Of a stretch of DNA of 64,000 bases, positions 1 through 10,398 are shown one piece after another. Position numbers and translations under genes: made by a program. Below the pieces are notes generated by a model. It saw only the letters and a list, made by a program, of their open reading frames with translations. It was not told the origin of the DNA and did not search any database. The stretch lies in contig CACGMC010000002.1 of the NCBI GenBank assembly GCA_902574035.1, forward strand, positions 186,001 through 250,000. The letters are read 5' to 3'. Origin of the DNA: an uncultured Pelagibacteraceae bacterium. GTDB lineage: Bacteria > Pseudomonadota > Alphaproteobacteria > Pelagibacterales > Pelagibacteraceae. The number at the start of each line of letters is the position of its first letter. Positions within the stretch are counted from its first letter, which is position 1.

Positions 1-12
1 GCTTTTAATGCA

Positions 13-903
13 TTGAAATATTTAATCAATAAAAAAGGAGTTACAAAAGTATTAATTCATGATGTAGCGCGGCCTAATTTTTCATTAAAGTTACTAAATA
101 CAATAATTTCCAAAATAAAAAGTGCTAGAGCTGTTGTCCCAAAAATTAATATTTACGATGCAGTAAAGCAAAAAATTGAGTCGAGTTTAAATGAATATAT
201 TTTGGGAAAAAGTAGAGATAATTTATTTTTAACTCAAACACCACAAGCGTTTTATCTGAAAGAAATCTATAACTTGCATAAAATAAATGCAGCTAAGTAC
301 AAAGACGATGATATTTCTCTCTTTATGGATTTGAATAAAGTAAAGTTTATAGAAGGTGAAAAAAATAACTTTAAAATAACATGTTGGTCAGATTTTCAAA
401 ATTTAAAAAAAATCTTTATGTCAAAACAAAATATTGGGATTGGGTTTGATGTACATAGACTGGTACCCAACAGAAAACTTTACCTAGCTGGACTAAAAAT
501 TAAATCAAAGTTAGGAACACTTGGTCATTCTGATGGAGACCCTGTTCTTCATTCAATTACTGACGCTATTTTAGGTGCGTGCCAAATGGGAGATATTGGT
601 CAACTATTTTCTGATAAAAGTAAGAAATACAAGAATATAAGATCAACTATATTACTTCAAAAAGTAATAGAAAAAATAAAAGCAAAAAATTATTTCGTAA
701 ATAACATAGATATAAATATAATTACTCAAACACCTAAAATCAAAAATTTAAAAAACAAAATGATTAAAAATATTGCTAAGCTTTGTGAAACTACGAGCGA
801 CCGGATAAACATAAAAGGTAAAACAACAGAAAAGTTAGGTGTAATTGGGAAAGAAAAAGCTTTAGCATGTGAAGTCATTGCGTCGGTAATTAAGTATGAA
901 TAA
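13..903 (+). CDS. ispDF: Bifunctional IspD/IspF (MEP cytidylyltransferase / MECDP synthase), N-terminus cut by window edge
   Basis: C-terminal half MSKQNIGIGFDVHRLVPNRKLYLAGLKI...HSDGDPVLHSITDAILGA is typical IspF; N-terminal part HDVARPN...TQTPQAF is IspD-like. Confidence 0.93.
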   Translation: MKYLINKKGVTKVLIHDVARPNFSLKLLNTIISKIKSARAVVPKINIYDAVKQKIESSLNEYILGKSRDNLFLTQTPQAFYLKEIYNLHKINAAKYKDDDISLFMDLNKVKFIEGEKNNFKITCWSDFQNLKKIFMSKQNIGIGFDVHRLVPNRKLYLAGLKIKSKLGTLGHSDGDPVLHSITDAILGACQMGDIGQLFSDKSKKYKNIRSTILLQKVIEKIKAKNYFVNNIDINIITQTPKIKNLKNKMIKNIAKLCETTSDRINIKGKTTEKLGVIGKEKALACEVIASVIKYE

Positions 904-1417
904 GAATATAGGTATTCAGATATTAATATTGTTTGGATTAGGTAACGCTAAAAAAGCACCTGGGACTGTAGCATCGCTGGTTACATGTTTAGTTTATATT
1001 TTTTTATATTATCTGAATATAAAAGCTATCATACTTTTATTTTTATTAATTATAATTAGCGTTTATTCAATAATACTAATTGATAAACATATAAATAAAT
1101 TTAAAAATAAAGATCCTAAGGAAATAGTTATAGATGAGTTTATCGGTCAATCTATTCCAATGTTGTTTATTTATCATGTTGCACAAAAAGATTGGTTTAT
1201 TGTAAGACTGGATAGCGAGGATTTTTTTGTAATTTTAATTGCCTTTTTATCATTTAGATTTTTTGATATTAAAAAATTATATCCAATAGGCATCATTGAT
1301 AAAAAAATGAAAAATGGAATAGGTGTTGTTTTAGATGATGTGGTAGCAGGAATTTACTCTCTTATATTAGTTTTTTTGTACGCAAAAATATTTGATTGGC
1401 ATGGTTATGGTTTTTAA
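896..1417 (+). CDS. pgpA: Phosphatidylglycerophosphatase A
   Basis: GLGNAKKAPGTVASL and IVIDEFIGQ motifs; FDIKKLYPIG. Confidence 0.88.
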   Translation: MNKNIGIQILILFGLGNAKKAPGTVASLVTCLVYIFLYYLNIKAIILLFLLIIISVYSIILIDKHINKFKNKDPKEIVIDEFIGQSIPMLFIYHVAQKDWFIVRLDSEDFFVILIAFLSFRFFDIKKLYPIGIIDKKMKNGIGVVLDDVVAGIYSLILVFLYAKIFDWHGYGF

Positions 1418-1880
1418 CAACTCTAAAAAAATTATATCTATTCTTAAAAAGAAAAAAATTAAGATAGCTGTAGCTGAGTCCTGCACTGGTGGAATGGTTT
1501 CAAGTGCTATTACTTCTGTAAGTGGTGCATCTAAAGTATTTACAATGGGTTTTGTCACTTACTCTAATCAAGCTAAAATAAGTATTTTGAAAGTACCTAA
1601 AAAAATTATTCAAAAACATGGCGCTGTTAGCGTTCAATGTTGTTTGTCCATGGTTAATAATTTAAGCAAAATTAGTAAAAGTAAGCTTTGCATTTCTGTA
1701 ACAGGTATAGCTGGTCCTAAAGGAGGATCAAAACAAAAACCAGTTGGGTTAGTTTATATTGGTATAAGGAAAGATAACATTGTTAAAGTAAATAGATATG
1801 TCTTTAAAAATCGAGGAAGAAATTATATTCAAAAGGCGGCGGTGAATAAGGCTTTAAAATTAACTTATAATTTTCTCTAA
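1392..1880 (+). CDS. CinA C-terminal domain protein (nicotinamide-nucleotide amidase)
   Basis: AVAESCTGGMVSSAITSVSGAS...GIAGPKGGSKQKPVGLVYIG. Confidence 0.9.
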   Translation: MIGMVMVFNNSKKIISILKKKKIKIAVAESCTGGMVSSAITSVSGASKVFTMGFVTYSNQAKISILKVPKKIIQKHGAVSVQCCLSMVNNLSKISKSKLCISVTGIAGPKGGSKQKPVGLVYIGIRKDNIVKVNRYVFKNRGRNYIQKAAVNKALKLTYNFL

Positions 1881-2153
1881 TATTTGAGCTGCCAAAATAT
1901 TTACCAAGAAGAAGATTGCTATCACGTCAATGTAAAGTATAAAAACTAATCTATTTCTGAACCTTCTTCTTCTAAGGATTTTCGGTTTATCAGGGCTAAA
2001 ATCCTCCTTTTTATTGGATTTAAAATCGTAAGAAAATTTCCAGTAATTTTTATCTGTTTCGTTCGGGTCTCCTGTGTTGAAATATTTAATATACTCTACT
2101 AAATACCACCAAATAACCAAAAAAATTATTATGAGAGATATGGTGCCGAACAT
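1860..2153 (-). CDS. Small hypothetical membrane protein with two predicted TM segments
   Basis: ORF packed against ratA; hydrophobic N- and C-terminal segments. Confidence 0.6.
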   Translation of the reverse strand: MFGTISLIIIFLVIWWYLVEYIKYFNTGDPNETDKNYWKFSYDFKSNKKEDFSPDKPKILRRRRFRNRLVFILYIDVIAIFFLVNILAAQILEKIIS

Positions 2154-2596
2154 TATTTGTATAGCTCTAAAGCTCTTTTTTCAAAAGCATCTGCAATTTT
2201 GTTTAAACCAAAATTAAAAGATCTTTTCATTATTGCATTCAATAAATTATTTTTTAATTCAAAATCAATGTCAAACTCAAGTTGTGTAGAATTATTAATT
2301 TCTTTAAATTTCCATTCATTCTTTAAATGAGTAAGAGGACCTTCAATATTTGTAACTAAAATCTTATCTTTTTCTTTGTAATAATGAACCAAACTTGTGT
2401 AAGTTTCATTAATTATACTTTTACCAACTTTTAAATCAGCTTTTATCTCGACTAAATCACTGCTCTCTTTTCTTGTATAAACTTTGCCATTTAAACACCA
2501 AGGAACAAACTCAGGATATTTTTCAATATCGAGAACCATTTCAATCAATTGATTTTTTTTACAAGGAATAATCTTTTTTATTGATGCGGATGACAT
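2153..2596 (-). CDS. Coq10/RatA-like START-domain protein
   Basis: [14 protein letters not shown] pattern, next to lipA as in other alphaproteobacteria. Confidence 0.85.
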   Translation of the reverse strand: MSSASIKKIIPCKKNQLIEMVLDIEKYPEFVPWCLNGKVYTRKESSDLVEIKADLKVGKSIINETYTSLVHYYKEKDKILVTNIEGPLTHLKNEWKFKEINNSTQLEFDIDFELKNNLLNAIMKRSFNFGLNKIADAFEKRALELYK

Positions 2597-3525
2597 TCAA
2601 GCTGTCTATTTCTTGCGTCCTGTAGTTTTTTAAAATCTTCGTCAGCATGGTAGGAAGATCTGGTTAATGGTGAAGATGATACTAATAAAAAACCTTTTGT
2701 CTTTGCTATCATTTCAAACTCTTTGAATTCTTTTGGAGTATAATATCGAGATAAGGGATGGTGTTTGGTTGAAGGTTGTAGATATTGACCGATAGTAATA
2801 AAGTCTACTTCAGCAGATCTTAAATCATCCATAACTTGAATAACCTCATCTTTATTTTCTCCTAAACCAACCATGATCCCAGATTTAGTAAAAACTTTTT
2901 TATTAATTTTTTTTGCATTTTTAAGTAATTCTAATGAAGCAAAATATCTAGCTCCCGGCCTTACCTTTGTATAAAGTCTTGGAACAGTTTCAATATTGTG
3001 ATTAAAAACATCTAGATTAGCATCTAAAATTTTTTTATATGAGTCCCCTTTTCTTAAAAAATCTGGCGTTAAAACTTCTATGGATGTTTTGGGATTCATT
3101 TTTCGTGTAGATTCAACAACTTTATAAAAATGTTCTGAACCACCATCTTCTAAATCGTCTCTGTCGACAGATGTAATTACGACATGTTTTAAATTTAAGT
3201 TTTTTACTGCTTTAGCAATTTTCATAGGTTCAAAAATATCAAGAGCATTTGGTTTTCCAGTTTTAACATCACAGAAACCGCAAGCTCTAGTGCAAGTATC
3301 TCCCATTATCATAAAAGTAGCGTGCTTTTTGCTCCAACACTCTGTTATGTTAGGACAATTGGCTTCCTGGCATACTGTTACAAGATTATTTTGATTTACA
3401 ATTTTTTTAGTTTGAAAAAAAACTTGAGAGTCGACTATCTTAGATCTAATCCAGTATGGTTTTTTTTTAATTGGATTAATGGGTTTGTTAATTTTTTCTG
3501 GATGTCTTTTGTCTCTATCAATCAT
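2578..3525 (-). CDS. lipA: Lipoyl synthase
   Basis: [13 protein letters not shown] and [10 protein letters not shown] Fe-S motifs. Confidence 0.96.
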   Translation of the reverse strand: MIDRDKRHPEKINKPINPIKKKPYWIRSKIVDSQVFFQTKKIVNQNNLVTVCQEANCPNITECWSKKHATFMIMGDTCTRACGFCDVKTGKPNALDIFEPMKIAKAVKNLNLKHVVITSVDRDDLEDGGSEHFYKVVESTRKMNPKTSIEVLTPDFLRKGDSYKKILDANLDVFNHNIETVPRLYTKVRPGARYFASLELLKNAKKINKKVFTKSGIMVGLGENKDEVIQVMDDLRSAEVDFITIGQYLQPSTKHHPLSRYYTPKEFKEFEMIAKTKGFLLVSSSPLTRSSYHADEDFKKLQDARNRQLECHPHQ

Positions 3526-3818
3526 TTTAGGGTTATTATAATTTCGTCCTTTTTTCCAAACTTTAACTTTTCTCTGTATAACTTATCAACATAATCTAAA
3601 TTTAGATTAGTTGATAAAAGCAGATTTTTTTTTTCAAATTCATTTAATTTTTCAGACAATAATTGTTCTCGTTCAACTAAATTTTGTTGTTTTTTTTTTT
3701 TCTCAAAATATGAGATCAAACCTCTTTCACCTCCAACCATATTTGTAGCTATGTACAACGTAAGTAAGATATTTAATAGCAGCAATTTCTTTTTTGTTAA
3801 AAAGTTAAAAAGTCTCAT
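3522..3818 (-). CDS. Septum formation initiator FtsB/DivIC family
   Basis: N-terminal TM followed by coiled coil; position beside eno. Confidence 0.75.
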   Translation of the reverse strand: MRLFNFLTKKKLLLLNILLTLYIATNMVGGERGLISYFEKKKKQQNLVEREQLLSEKLNEFEKKNLLLSTNLNLDYVDKLYREKLKFGKKDEIIITLK

Positions 3819-3820
3819 AT

Positions 3821-5032
3821 TTAAATTTTAGCCATTTCTAGCTGATTTCCAAGCCTCTCTTCTATTCTCAAAAGCCTATTATATTTAGCAACCCTCTCTG
3901 ATCTAGCCAAAGAACCTGTTTTAATTTGAGAAGAATTAGTCGCAACTGCTAAATCAGCAATAAAAGTATCTTCTGAGTCGCCAGATCTATGAGAAATTAT
4001 GGTTTTAAAATTGTTATCTTTGGCAAGTTTTATTGTTTCAAGTGTTTCACTTACAGTTCCTATTTGATTTGGTTTGATTAGAATAGTGTTAGCAGATTTT
4101 TCTTTAATTCCTTTTTCTAGTCTTTTTTTATTAGTAACAAATAAATCATCTCCGACAATTTGAGCTTTTATTTTCCTGGTTAAATTCTTCCAATTATCCC
4201 AGTCGTCTTCTGAAAAAGGATCTTCAATAGATTTAATTGGGTATTTTTTTACAAGATCTAAAAAATATTGAACGTTTTTTGGAGTCTTAAGCTCATTTGC
4301 GGCTACATCTAAACAAATTGATACATCTTTGCCTGGTTCAAATCCTGATGCAGATATTGAATTTATAATAACTTCTATAGCCTCTTCATCAGATTTTAGA
4401 GAAGGCGCAAATCCCCCCTCGTCACCTACGCTAGTAGAAATTTTTTTACTTTCAAGATCTTTTTTTAAATTTTGAATAACCAAGAAGGACATTTGCATAC
4501 ATTCTTTGAAATTTTTTGCTCCATCTGGTCTAATCATAAATTCTTGAATTTCTAGTGAATTATTAGCGTGGGCACCTCCATTAATGATATTCATTAAAGG
4601 GTAAGGCATACATAAAGGTGTATTTTCATTTTTAATATATTCATATATTTCCTTTCTTGAAAATTTTGCAGCAGCTTTTAAATTTGCAATTGAAACTGCT
4701 AAAATAGAATTTGCACCTAGGTTTGACTTATTTTCTGTGCCATCTAAACTTATTAAAATTTTGTCAATCTCACTTTGATTTGTTGAATCTTTGTTTTGTA
4801 ATGCTTTAGAAATTTTATCATTTATGTTTTTTACAGCGTCAAAAACACTTTTATTCAAATAATCATTATTTTTATCTCTTAGTTCATGAGCTTCATAGCG
4901 ACCTGTTGAAGCTCCAGATGGTACTATTGAAATACCAACTGTCTCATCTTGTAAAATAATCTCGGCCTCAACTGTAGGGTTGCCTCTGCTATCAAAGACT
5001 TGTCTGCCTTTTACATTTATAATTTTTGACAT
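3821..5032 (-). CDS. eno: Enolase
   Basis: VKGRQVFDSRGNPTVEAE, VGDEGGFAP, IEDPFSEDDW, SHRSGDSEDTFIADLAV. Confidence 0.96.
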   Translation of the reverse strand: MSKIINVKGRQVFDSRGNPTVEAEIILQDETVGISIVPSGASTGRYEAHELRDKNNDYLNKSVFDAVKNINDKISKALQNKDSTNQSEIDKILISLDGTENKSNLGANSILAVSIANLKAAAKFSRKEIYEYIKNENTPLCMPYPLMNIINGGAHANNSLEIQEFMIRPDGAKNFKECMQMSFLVIQNLKKDLESKKISTSVGDEGGFAPSLKSDEEAIEVIINSISASGFEPGKDVSICLDVAANELKTPKNVQYFLDLVKKYPIKSIEDPFSEDDWDNWKNLTRKIKAQIVGDDLFVTNKKRLEKGIKEKSANTILIKPNQIGTVSETLETIKLAKDNNFKTIISHRSGDSEDTFIADLAVATNSSQIKTGSLARSERVAKYNRLLRIEERLGNQLEMAKI

Positions 5033-5376
5033 TATTTAACTATGCATTTTCCCTCTATGATATCTGTAGAATCTTGATATTCCAAACCAACCATAACAAA
5101 TGAACTATTTTTTTTATCTAAAACTCTTAAAAAAGCCATCTTATCATTACCTATATTATTATACAGATGAATAAAATCTCTTGTCTCATTTACAATTTCT
5201 ATTTTGAAATCAGAAACTTTACCATCATATACTCTGCTAAAATGATTACGACCAACTCTAGTTACTTCCATTGTTCTGCTTTCATTATTAAAACTATATA
5301 TACAACTCCAAGTTTCAGCTTGCAATTTTGTAGTATAGGTTAAAATTAAAATAATAATTGTTAAAAGTATTTTCAC
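5032..5376 (-). CDS. Small secreted hypothetical protein
   Basis: Signal-peptide-like N-terminus [20 protein letters not shown]; two Cys in mature region; abuts eno and kdsA. Confidence 0.6.
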   Translation of the reverse strand: MKILLTIIILILTYTTKLQAETWSCIYSFNNESRTMEVTRVGRNHFSRVYDGKVSDFKIEIVNETRDFIHLYNNIGNDKMAFLRVLDKKNSSFVMVGLEYQDSTDIIEGKCIVK

Positions 5377-6194
5377 TTAATTTGTTTATCTATGTCTTTT
5401 AATTTTTTTAATAAATTTTTCATTTCTTTTAAAGGAACCATGTTTGGTCCATCTGAAGGAGCATTATCTGGATCTTCGTGAGTTTCTATAAATATTGCGC
5501 CAACTCCAACTGCAATTGCAGCTCGTGCTAAATGAGGGACAAATTCTCTTTGTCCTCCGCTTTTTTCACCCATCCCTCCAGGTTGTTGAACTGAGTGAGT
5601 TGCGTCAAAAATAATTGGAAAACCAAATTTTGACATTATTGGTATAGCTCTCATATCTGAAACAAGAGTATTATATCCAAAACTAGCTCCTCTCTCTGTT
5701 ATTAGAATATTTTTATTCCCTGAGTCTTCTATTTTTTTTATAACATTGGCTATATCCCAGGGAGCTAAAAATTGTCCTTTTTTAACATTGATTATTTTTT
5801 CTGTTTTTGCTGCAGCTATTAACAAATCTGTTTGTCTGCATAAAAATGCTGGAATTTGTAAAACATCTACATGTTTTGCTACTATTGAACATTGCTCTGC
5901 TGTGTGGACGTCAGTCAAAACTGGCACACCCACTTCTTTTCTTAATTTGTCAAAAATAGGTAAAGATTTTTCTAATCCCAAACCTCTTTTTCCTTTTAAA
6001 CTTGTTCTGTTGGCTTTATCAAAAGATGTTTTATAAATGAGATTAATACCTAAATCATTCGTAATTTTTTTTAATTCGGTAGATATTTTTATTGCATGTG
6101 TCTCACTTTCAAGCTGACATGGGCCGGCTATTAAAGTGAAAGGTTTGTCATTCCCTATTTCAAAATTATTACATTTAACTTTATGATTTATCAT
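5373..6194 (-). CDS. kdsA: 3-deoxy-8-phosphooctulonate synthase
   Basis: [33 protein letters not shown]. Confidence 0.96.
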   Translation of the reverse strand: MINHKVKCNNFEIGNDKPFTLIAGPCQLESETHAIKISTELKKITNDLGINLIYKTSFDKANRTSLKGKRGLGLEKSLPIFDKLRKEVGVPVLTDVHTAEQCSIVAKHVDVLQIPAFLCRQTDLLIAAAKTEKIINVKKGQFLAPWDIANVIKKIEDSGNKNILITERGASFGYNTLVSDMRAIPIMSKFGFPIIFDATHSVQQPGGMGEKSGGQREFVPHLARAAIAVGVGAIFIETHEDPDNAPSDGPNMVPLKEMKNLLKKLKDIDKQIK

Positions 6195-7813
6195 TTTTTT
6201 GAATAAATTTTTGCAGCTTTTATAAACGACGAGAATAATGGATGCGGAGTTAAAGGTCTAGATTTAAATTCAGGATGAAACTGAACTCCGATGAACCATG
6301 GATGATCATTTAATTCAATTATTTCTGGTAGTTTATTATCCGGAGATAAACCTGAAAAAATCATACCTTTATTTTCAAAGTCCTCTTTATAATTAATATT
6401 AACTTCATATCTGTGACGATGTCTTTCATTTATTTTTAAAGAATTATATATTTTACTTACCTTTGTGTCTTTTTTAAGTCTTGCTTCATAACTACCTAAA
6501 CGCATAGTCCCACCCAAATTTTTATCAGAACCTTTCATTAATTTTCCATCTTTTGTCCATTCACTCATCAGGCCAACAACAGAAGCTTTGGAAGGGCCAA
6601 ATTCGCTTGAAGTTGCATTTTTAATATTTAGCTTGTTTCTAGCAAATTCAATTACAGCCATTTGCATTCCGAAACATATACCTAAAAAAGGAATATTGTT
6701 TTTTCTTGCAAAATTAATAGCTGCTATTTTTCCTTCAGTGCCTCTTTTACCAAAACCACCTGGTATAAGAATGCCTGATGCATTTTTAAATTTATTCTTA
6801 ATCTCAACTGGTTTTAATTTATCGGATTCTATTCTAATCAAATTCACTTTTAAATTATTATCAATACCACCATGTGTTAAAGCTTCATCCAAAGATTTAT
6901 AAGCGTCTTTTAATTCAACATATTTTCCTATGATTGCAATATGAACAATTTTTTTAGCTTTTAGAACAAGATTAGTAATTTTTTTCCAAGGTTTAAGATT
7001 AACTTTGCTTTTTGATTTAATCTTAAAATATTTTAAAACTCTTTCGTCTAATTTTTCTTTATTGAAACTTATCGGTGCTTCATAAATAGTTTTAACATCG
7101 ACTGTTTCTATAACATCTTCAATTGCCACATTACAAAATAGAGAAATTTTCTTTCTTTGATCTAATGGGATAGTTCTCTCAGATCTACAAATTATTATAT
7201 CAGGTTGGATACCAATGCTTCTTAGTTCTTTTACGGAGTGTTGAGTCGGTTTTGTTTTTATTTCATCTGAAGCCTTCATATACGGAACTAAAGTTAAATG
7301 TATAAATAAGGTGTTTTTCCTTCCTATCTCATTGGAAAACTGTCTAATAGCTTCTAAGAATGGAAGACTCTCAATATCACCAACTGTTCCACCAATCTCA
7401 CAAATTACAAAATCTTCTTTTGAAACGTCATTTTTAATAAACTCTTTTATTCTATTTGTAATATGCGGGATGACTTGAACAGTTTTGCCTAAGTATTTGC
7501 CTTGACGCTCTCTTTTAAGAACATCATTATAGATTTTTCCCGTTGTAATATTGTCAGATTTTTTTGCAGATATACCAGAAAATCTTTCATAATGCCCTAA
7601 GTCCAAATCAGTTTCGGCTCCATCATTTGTTACATAAACTTCACCGTGTTGAAATGGACTCATAGTTCCTGGATCTACATTTAAATAAGGGTCTAATTTT
7701 CTAATTCTTACTTTATAGCCTCTTGATTGTAATAAATAAGCTAGTGAAGCTGAAGATAATCCTTTTCCTAAAGATGAAACCACGCCGCCAGTAACGAAAA
7801 TATATCGCGCCAT
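6191..7813 (-). CDS. pyrG: CTP synthase
   Basis: [15 protein letters not shown]; GATase motif [17 protein letters not shown]. Confidence 0.97.
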   Translation of the reverse strand: MARYIFVTGGVVSSLGKGLSSASLAYLLQSRGYKVRIRKLDPYLNVDPGTMSPFQHGEVYVTNDGAETDLDLGHYERFSGISAKKSDNITTGKIYNDVLKRERQGKYLGKTVQVIPHITNRIKEFIKNDVSKEDFVICEIGGTVGDIESLPFLEAIRQFSNEIGRKNTLFIHLTLVPYMKASDEIKTKPTQHSVKELRSIGIQPDIIICRSERTIPLDQRKKISLFCNVAIEDVIETVDVKTIYEAPISFNKEKLDERVLKYFKIKSKSKVNLKPWKKITNLVLKAKKIVHIAIIGKYVELKDAYKSLDEALTHGGIDNNLKVNLIRIESDKLKPVEIKNKFKNASGILIPGGFGKRGTEGKIAAINFARKNNIPFLGICFGMQMAVIEFARNKLNIKNATSSEFGPSKASVVGLMSEWTKDGKLMKGSDKNLGGTMRLGSYEARLKKDTKVSKIYNSLKINERHRHRYEVNINYKEDFENKGMIFSGLSPDNKLPEIIELNDHPWFIGVQFHPEFKSRPLTPHPLFSSFIKAAKIYSKK

Positions 7814-7854
7814 GGAAGTATGTTATATCTGATAATTGTGTTAAAAAAAAGTTT

Positions 7855-8157
7855 TTATTTATTAGACTCTGGTATTTGAGGTAAGTCTGTGTCCTTGTTC
7901 TCTTCAAGTTCTAAAACAGACTGAGTTTTACGAATTTCATCTCTGTTGATTGCTACTAAAACTATACTGCAAATTATAAATAAAGACGCGATTATTGTGG
8001 TTAATTTTGTTAAAAAAGTACTTACTGATCTTGATGACGTGAAATTGTCTTGTGAAACACCTAGTCCAAGAGCTCCACCTTCAGATCTTTGCAATAAAAC
8101 TACAACAACTAAAATTATTGCTAAGATAATATTTACCACAACAAAAATATTTTCCAT
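7855..8157 (-). CDS. secG: Preprotein translocase subunit SecG
   Basis: VVVLLQRSEGGALGLG. Confidence 0.92.
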   Translation of the reverse strand: MENIFVVVNIILAIILVVVVLLQRSEGGALGLGVSQDNFTSSRSVSTFLTKLTTIIASLFIICSIVLVAINRDEIRKTQSVLELEENKDTDLPQIPESNK

Positions 8158-8162
8158 GATGC

Positions 8163-8906
8163 TTATCTATAGTAATTTTTTATTATATCAATAAATTTTT
8201 TTGAGGATTTTGATGCTCCCCCTATCAAGAAACCGTCAATTTCTTTAATTTCTTTAAAAATACCAGCATTCTTTCCATCTACTGATCCTCCATATAATAA
8301 AGGTGGACTTTTTTTTCTAAAGATTTTTTTTAATATCTTTTTTATATGAAGGACGGTTTTATTTAATTCGTTTAATTTGGGTATTTTACCAGTTCCAATA
8401 GACCAAATTGGTTCATATGCAACGATAATATTATTTTTATTAAATTTTTTATCTAAAACTTTTGTTAATTGTCTTTTTAATACGCTTAAAGTTTTTTTAT
8501 TTCTTTTTTGAATTTTGTTTTCTCCTATACAAAAAACTACTTTAAGTTTATTTCTTAAAGCAAGCTCGACTTTGTTTTTCAAGATTGTATCATTGTCTCC
8601 CTCAGATCTATTGTCAGAATGGCCCACTAAGGTATATTTAGCTCCAACGGTTCTTAACATGTAGGGACTTACAGCTGCTGTATTTGATGAAAATTTATCT
8701 TTTTGATAACAATTTTGTGAGCCTATATTTATTTTTTTTTTTTTAAAATATCTAGAATATGATTGTATCAGTGTGTAAGGGGGTGTAAAAACAACTTTAT
8801 ACTTACTTCGATTTTTATCTTTCGTGTAAAAGGAATTTATCTTATTAAGTATATTAATAGATTTAGGAATTCCAAACATTTTCCAATTTCCTATAAAATA
8901 TTTCAT
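8163..8906 (-). CDS. tpiA: Triosephosphate isomerase
   Basis: GNWKM, LVGHSDNR, AYEPIWSIGTG, LYGGSV. Confidence 0.95.
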   Translation of the reverse strand: MKYFIGNWKMFGIPKSINILNKINSFYTKDKNRSKYKVVFTPPYTLIQSYSRYFKKKKINIGSQNCYQKDKFSSNTAAVSPYMLRTVGAKYTLVGHSDNRSEGDNDTILKNKVELALRNKLKVVFCIGENKIQKRNKKTLSVLKRQLTKVLDKKFNKNNIIVAYEPIWSIGTGKIPKLNELNKTVLHIKKILKKIFRKKSPPLLYGGSVDGKNAGIFKEIKEIDGFLIGGASKSSKKFIDIIKNYYR

Positions 8907-8970
8907 GATATTTTTATATTGAGTTTGATCTATTCGAATTAATAATTTATTAATTATTTAAAATAATAAT

Positions 8971-10398
8971 ATGTTAAATTCAATAAAAAAATATTCTAAA
9001 ACCTTCTTTTTTAAAGTTCTAGTTGGAATAATTATATTGCCATTTTTGTTTTGGGGTATGGGCGATGTGTTTAGTGGAGGAAGTCAAAACGTAGTAGCTA
9101 AAATTGACTCAGAAAAAGTAAGCACTCGAGATTTTGTAAATTATTTAAATATTTTAAATTTAAGTGACGATGAACGTCAAGATCTACCAAAAACAGATTT
9201 AATTCAAAGAATTTTATCTGATTATATAGGAAAAAAAGTTCTTCTTTTAGAGCTAAAAGATTTAAATGTAATTCTCGAGGACTCATCTTTAAAAGAAATA
9301 ATTATTAATGACAAAACTTTTTTTAAAGACGATAAATTTTCTAGAACTGAATATGAAAAGTTTTTAATTTCTAATAATTTGAGTGCTCCCTTATTTGAAA
9401 CTAATGTTGCTGAGCAAGAAAAAAAAAGACAATTACTAAGTTATTTATCTGGCGGTATAGAAATTCCAAATTTTCTAGTTCAATATGAGTACAATAAAGA
9501 AAATCAAACAAAAAAAATTGAGTTTATTAATTTAAAAAAATTATATGATAAGCCAATTTCAGAAAAAAGAATTGAAGAAGTTTATAGTAAAAATAAAAGT
9601 TTATACACTGAGACATTAAAAGATTTCAAATACACTGAATTAACTCCTTCTAATATAGTGGGTGAGAGTGAATACAGTGAAAATTTTTTTAATAAGATAA
9701 ATCAAATCGAAAATAGAACTTTGGACGGTGCATCAATAGATGACATAGCCTTAGATTATAATTTAAATTTAAGTATAACAGGGTTGATTAATATTGATGG
9801 TAATTCTAAAATAAATAAAAAACTTTCTCAAATTTTATTTAAGATTAAAAATAAAAATTCAGTTGAGTTCATCAATCTCGAAAAAAAATATTATATTGTT
9901 GAACTTACGAAAATTTCTCAAATACAAAAAGATAAAAATAATAAGGAAGTATTAGAATCAATTAAAGCTCAAATTCAAATAGAAAATAAGATTACTGAAA
10001 ATAGCAAGTTAGCTAAAGATATTACAAATAAAAAATTTTCAAGAACTCAGATGGATATTTTTGCAAAAGATAATAATATGGTTATTGAGTCAGTAACTTT
10101 AGAAAATTTGAAGAATAAATCTTTTAGTCCAGGCGTTATAAAAAGAATTTTTGAAACCGAGGATAAAAGTATAAATTTAATCACAGATAACATGCTTAAA
10201 GATAATTTCTTAATCTACGTTAAAGAAACAACATTGCCAAAAATTAAAAGGCAAAATAAAGATTATGAAAATTTTAAACTCAAAGCTAAACTAAGACTCG
10301 CTAATCAAATTTATAATATTTATGACTTAAGTTTGAATAGAAAATATAATGTTGAAATAAACGAAAAAACGTTGAACCGTATTAAAAATTCATTTTAA
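8971..10398 (+). CDS. PpiD/SurA_N-type periplasmic chaperone, shortened
   Basis: N-terminal TM anchor ...VLVGIIILPFLFWGMGDVF and VAKIDSEKVSTRDF; position upstream of trpE. Confidence 0.75.
   Translation: MLNSIKKYSKTFFFKVLVGIIILPFLFWGMGDVFSGGSQNVVAKIDSEKVSTRDFVNYLNILNLSDDERQDLPKTDLIQRILSDYIGKKVLLLELKDLNVILEDSSLKEIIINDKTFFKDDKFSRTEYEKFLISNNLSAPLFETNVAEQEKKRQLLSYLSGGIEIPNFLVQYEYNKENQTKKIEFINLKKLYDKPISEKRIEEVYSKNKSLYTETLKDFKYTELTPSNIVGESEYSENFFNKINQIENRTLDGASIDDIALDYNLNLSITGLINIDGNSKINKKLSQILFKIKNKNSVEFINLEKKYYIVELTKISQIQKDKNNKEVLESIKAQIQIENKITENSKLAKDITNKKFSRTQMDIFAKDNNMVIESVTLENLKNKSFSPGVIKRIFETEDKSINLITDNMLKDNFLIYVKETTLPKIKRQNKDYENFKLKAKLRLANQIYNIYDLSLNRKYNVEINEKTLNRIKNSF

Noticed and set aside
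1367-1558. Antisense ORFs in the supplied track (e.g. 1367-1558, 6588-6902, 30794-31237, 41004-41432, 16066-16380)
   Set aside because: They lie opposite well-supported conserved genes, have no recognisable domains, and arise easily opposite biased AT-rich codons.
3688-3702. Long poly-T tract (about 12 T) in the FtsB-like gene as a phase-variation switch
   Set aside because: It encodes the Lys run EKKKKQ in frame in a likely essential gene; homopolymers are common in this AT-rich window (similar run in uppS near 29739).
7713-7907. 64-aa ORF between pyrG and secG on the minus strand
   Set aside because: Overlaps the conserved N-terminus of pyrG and the secG C-terminus in another frame; likely spurious.
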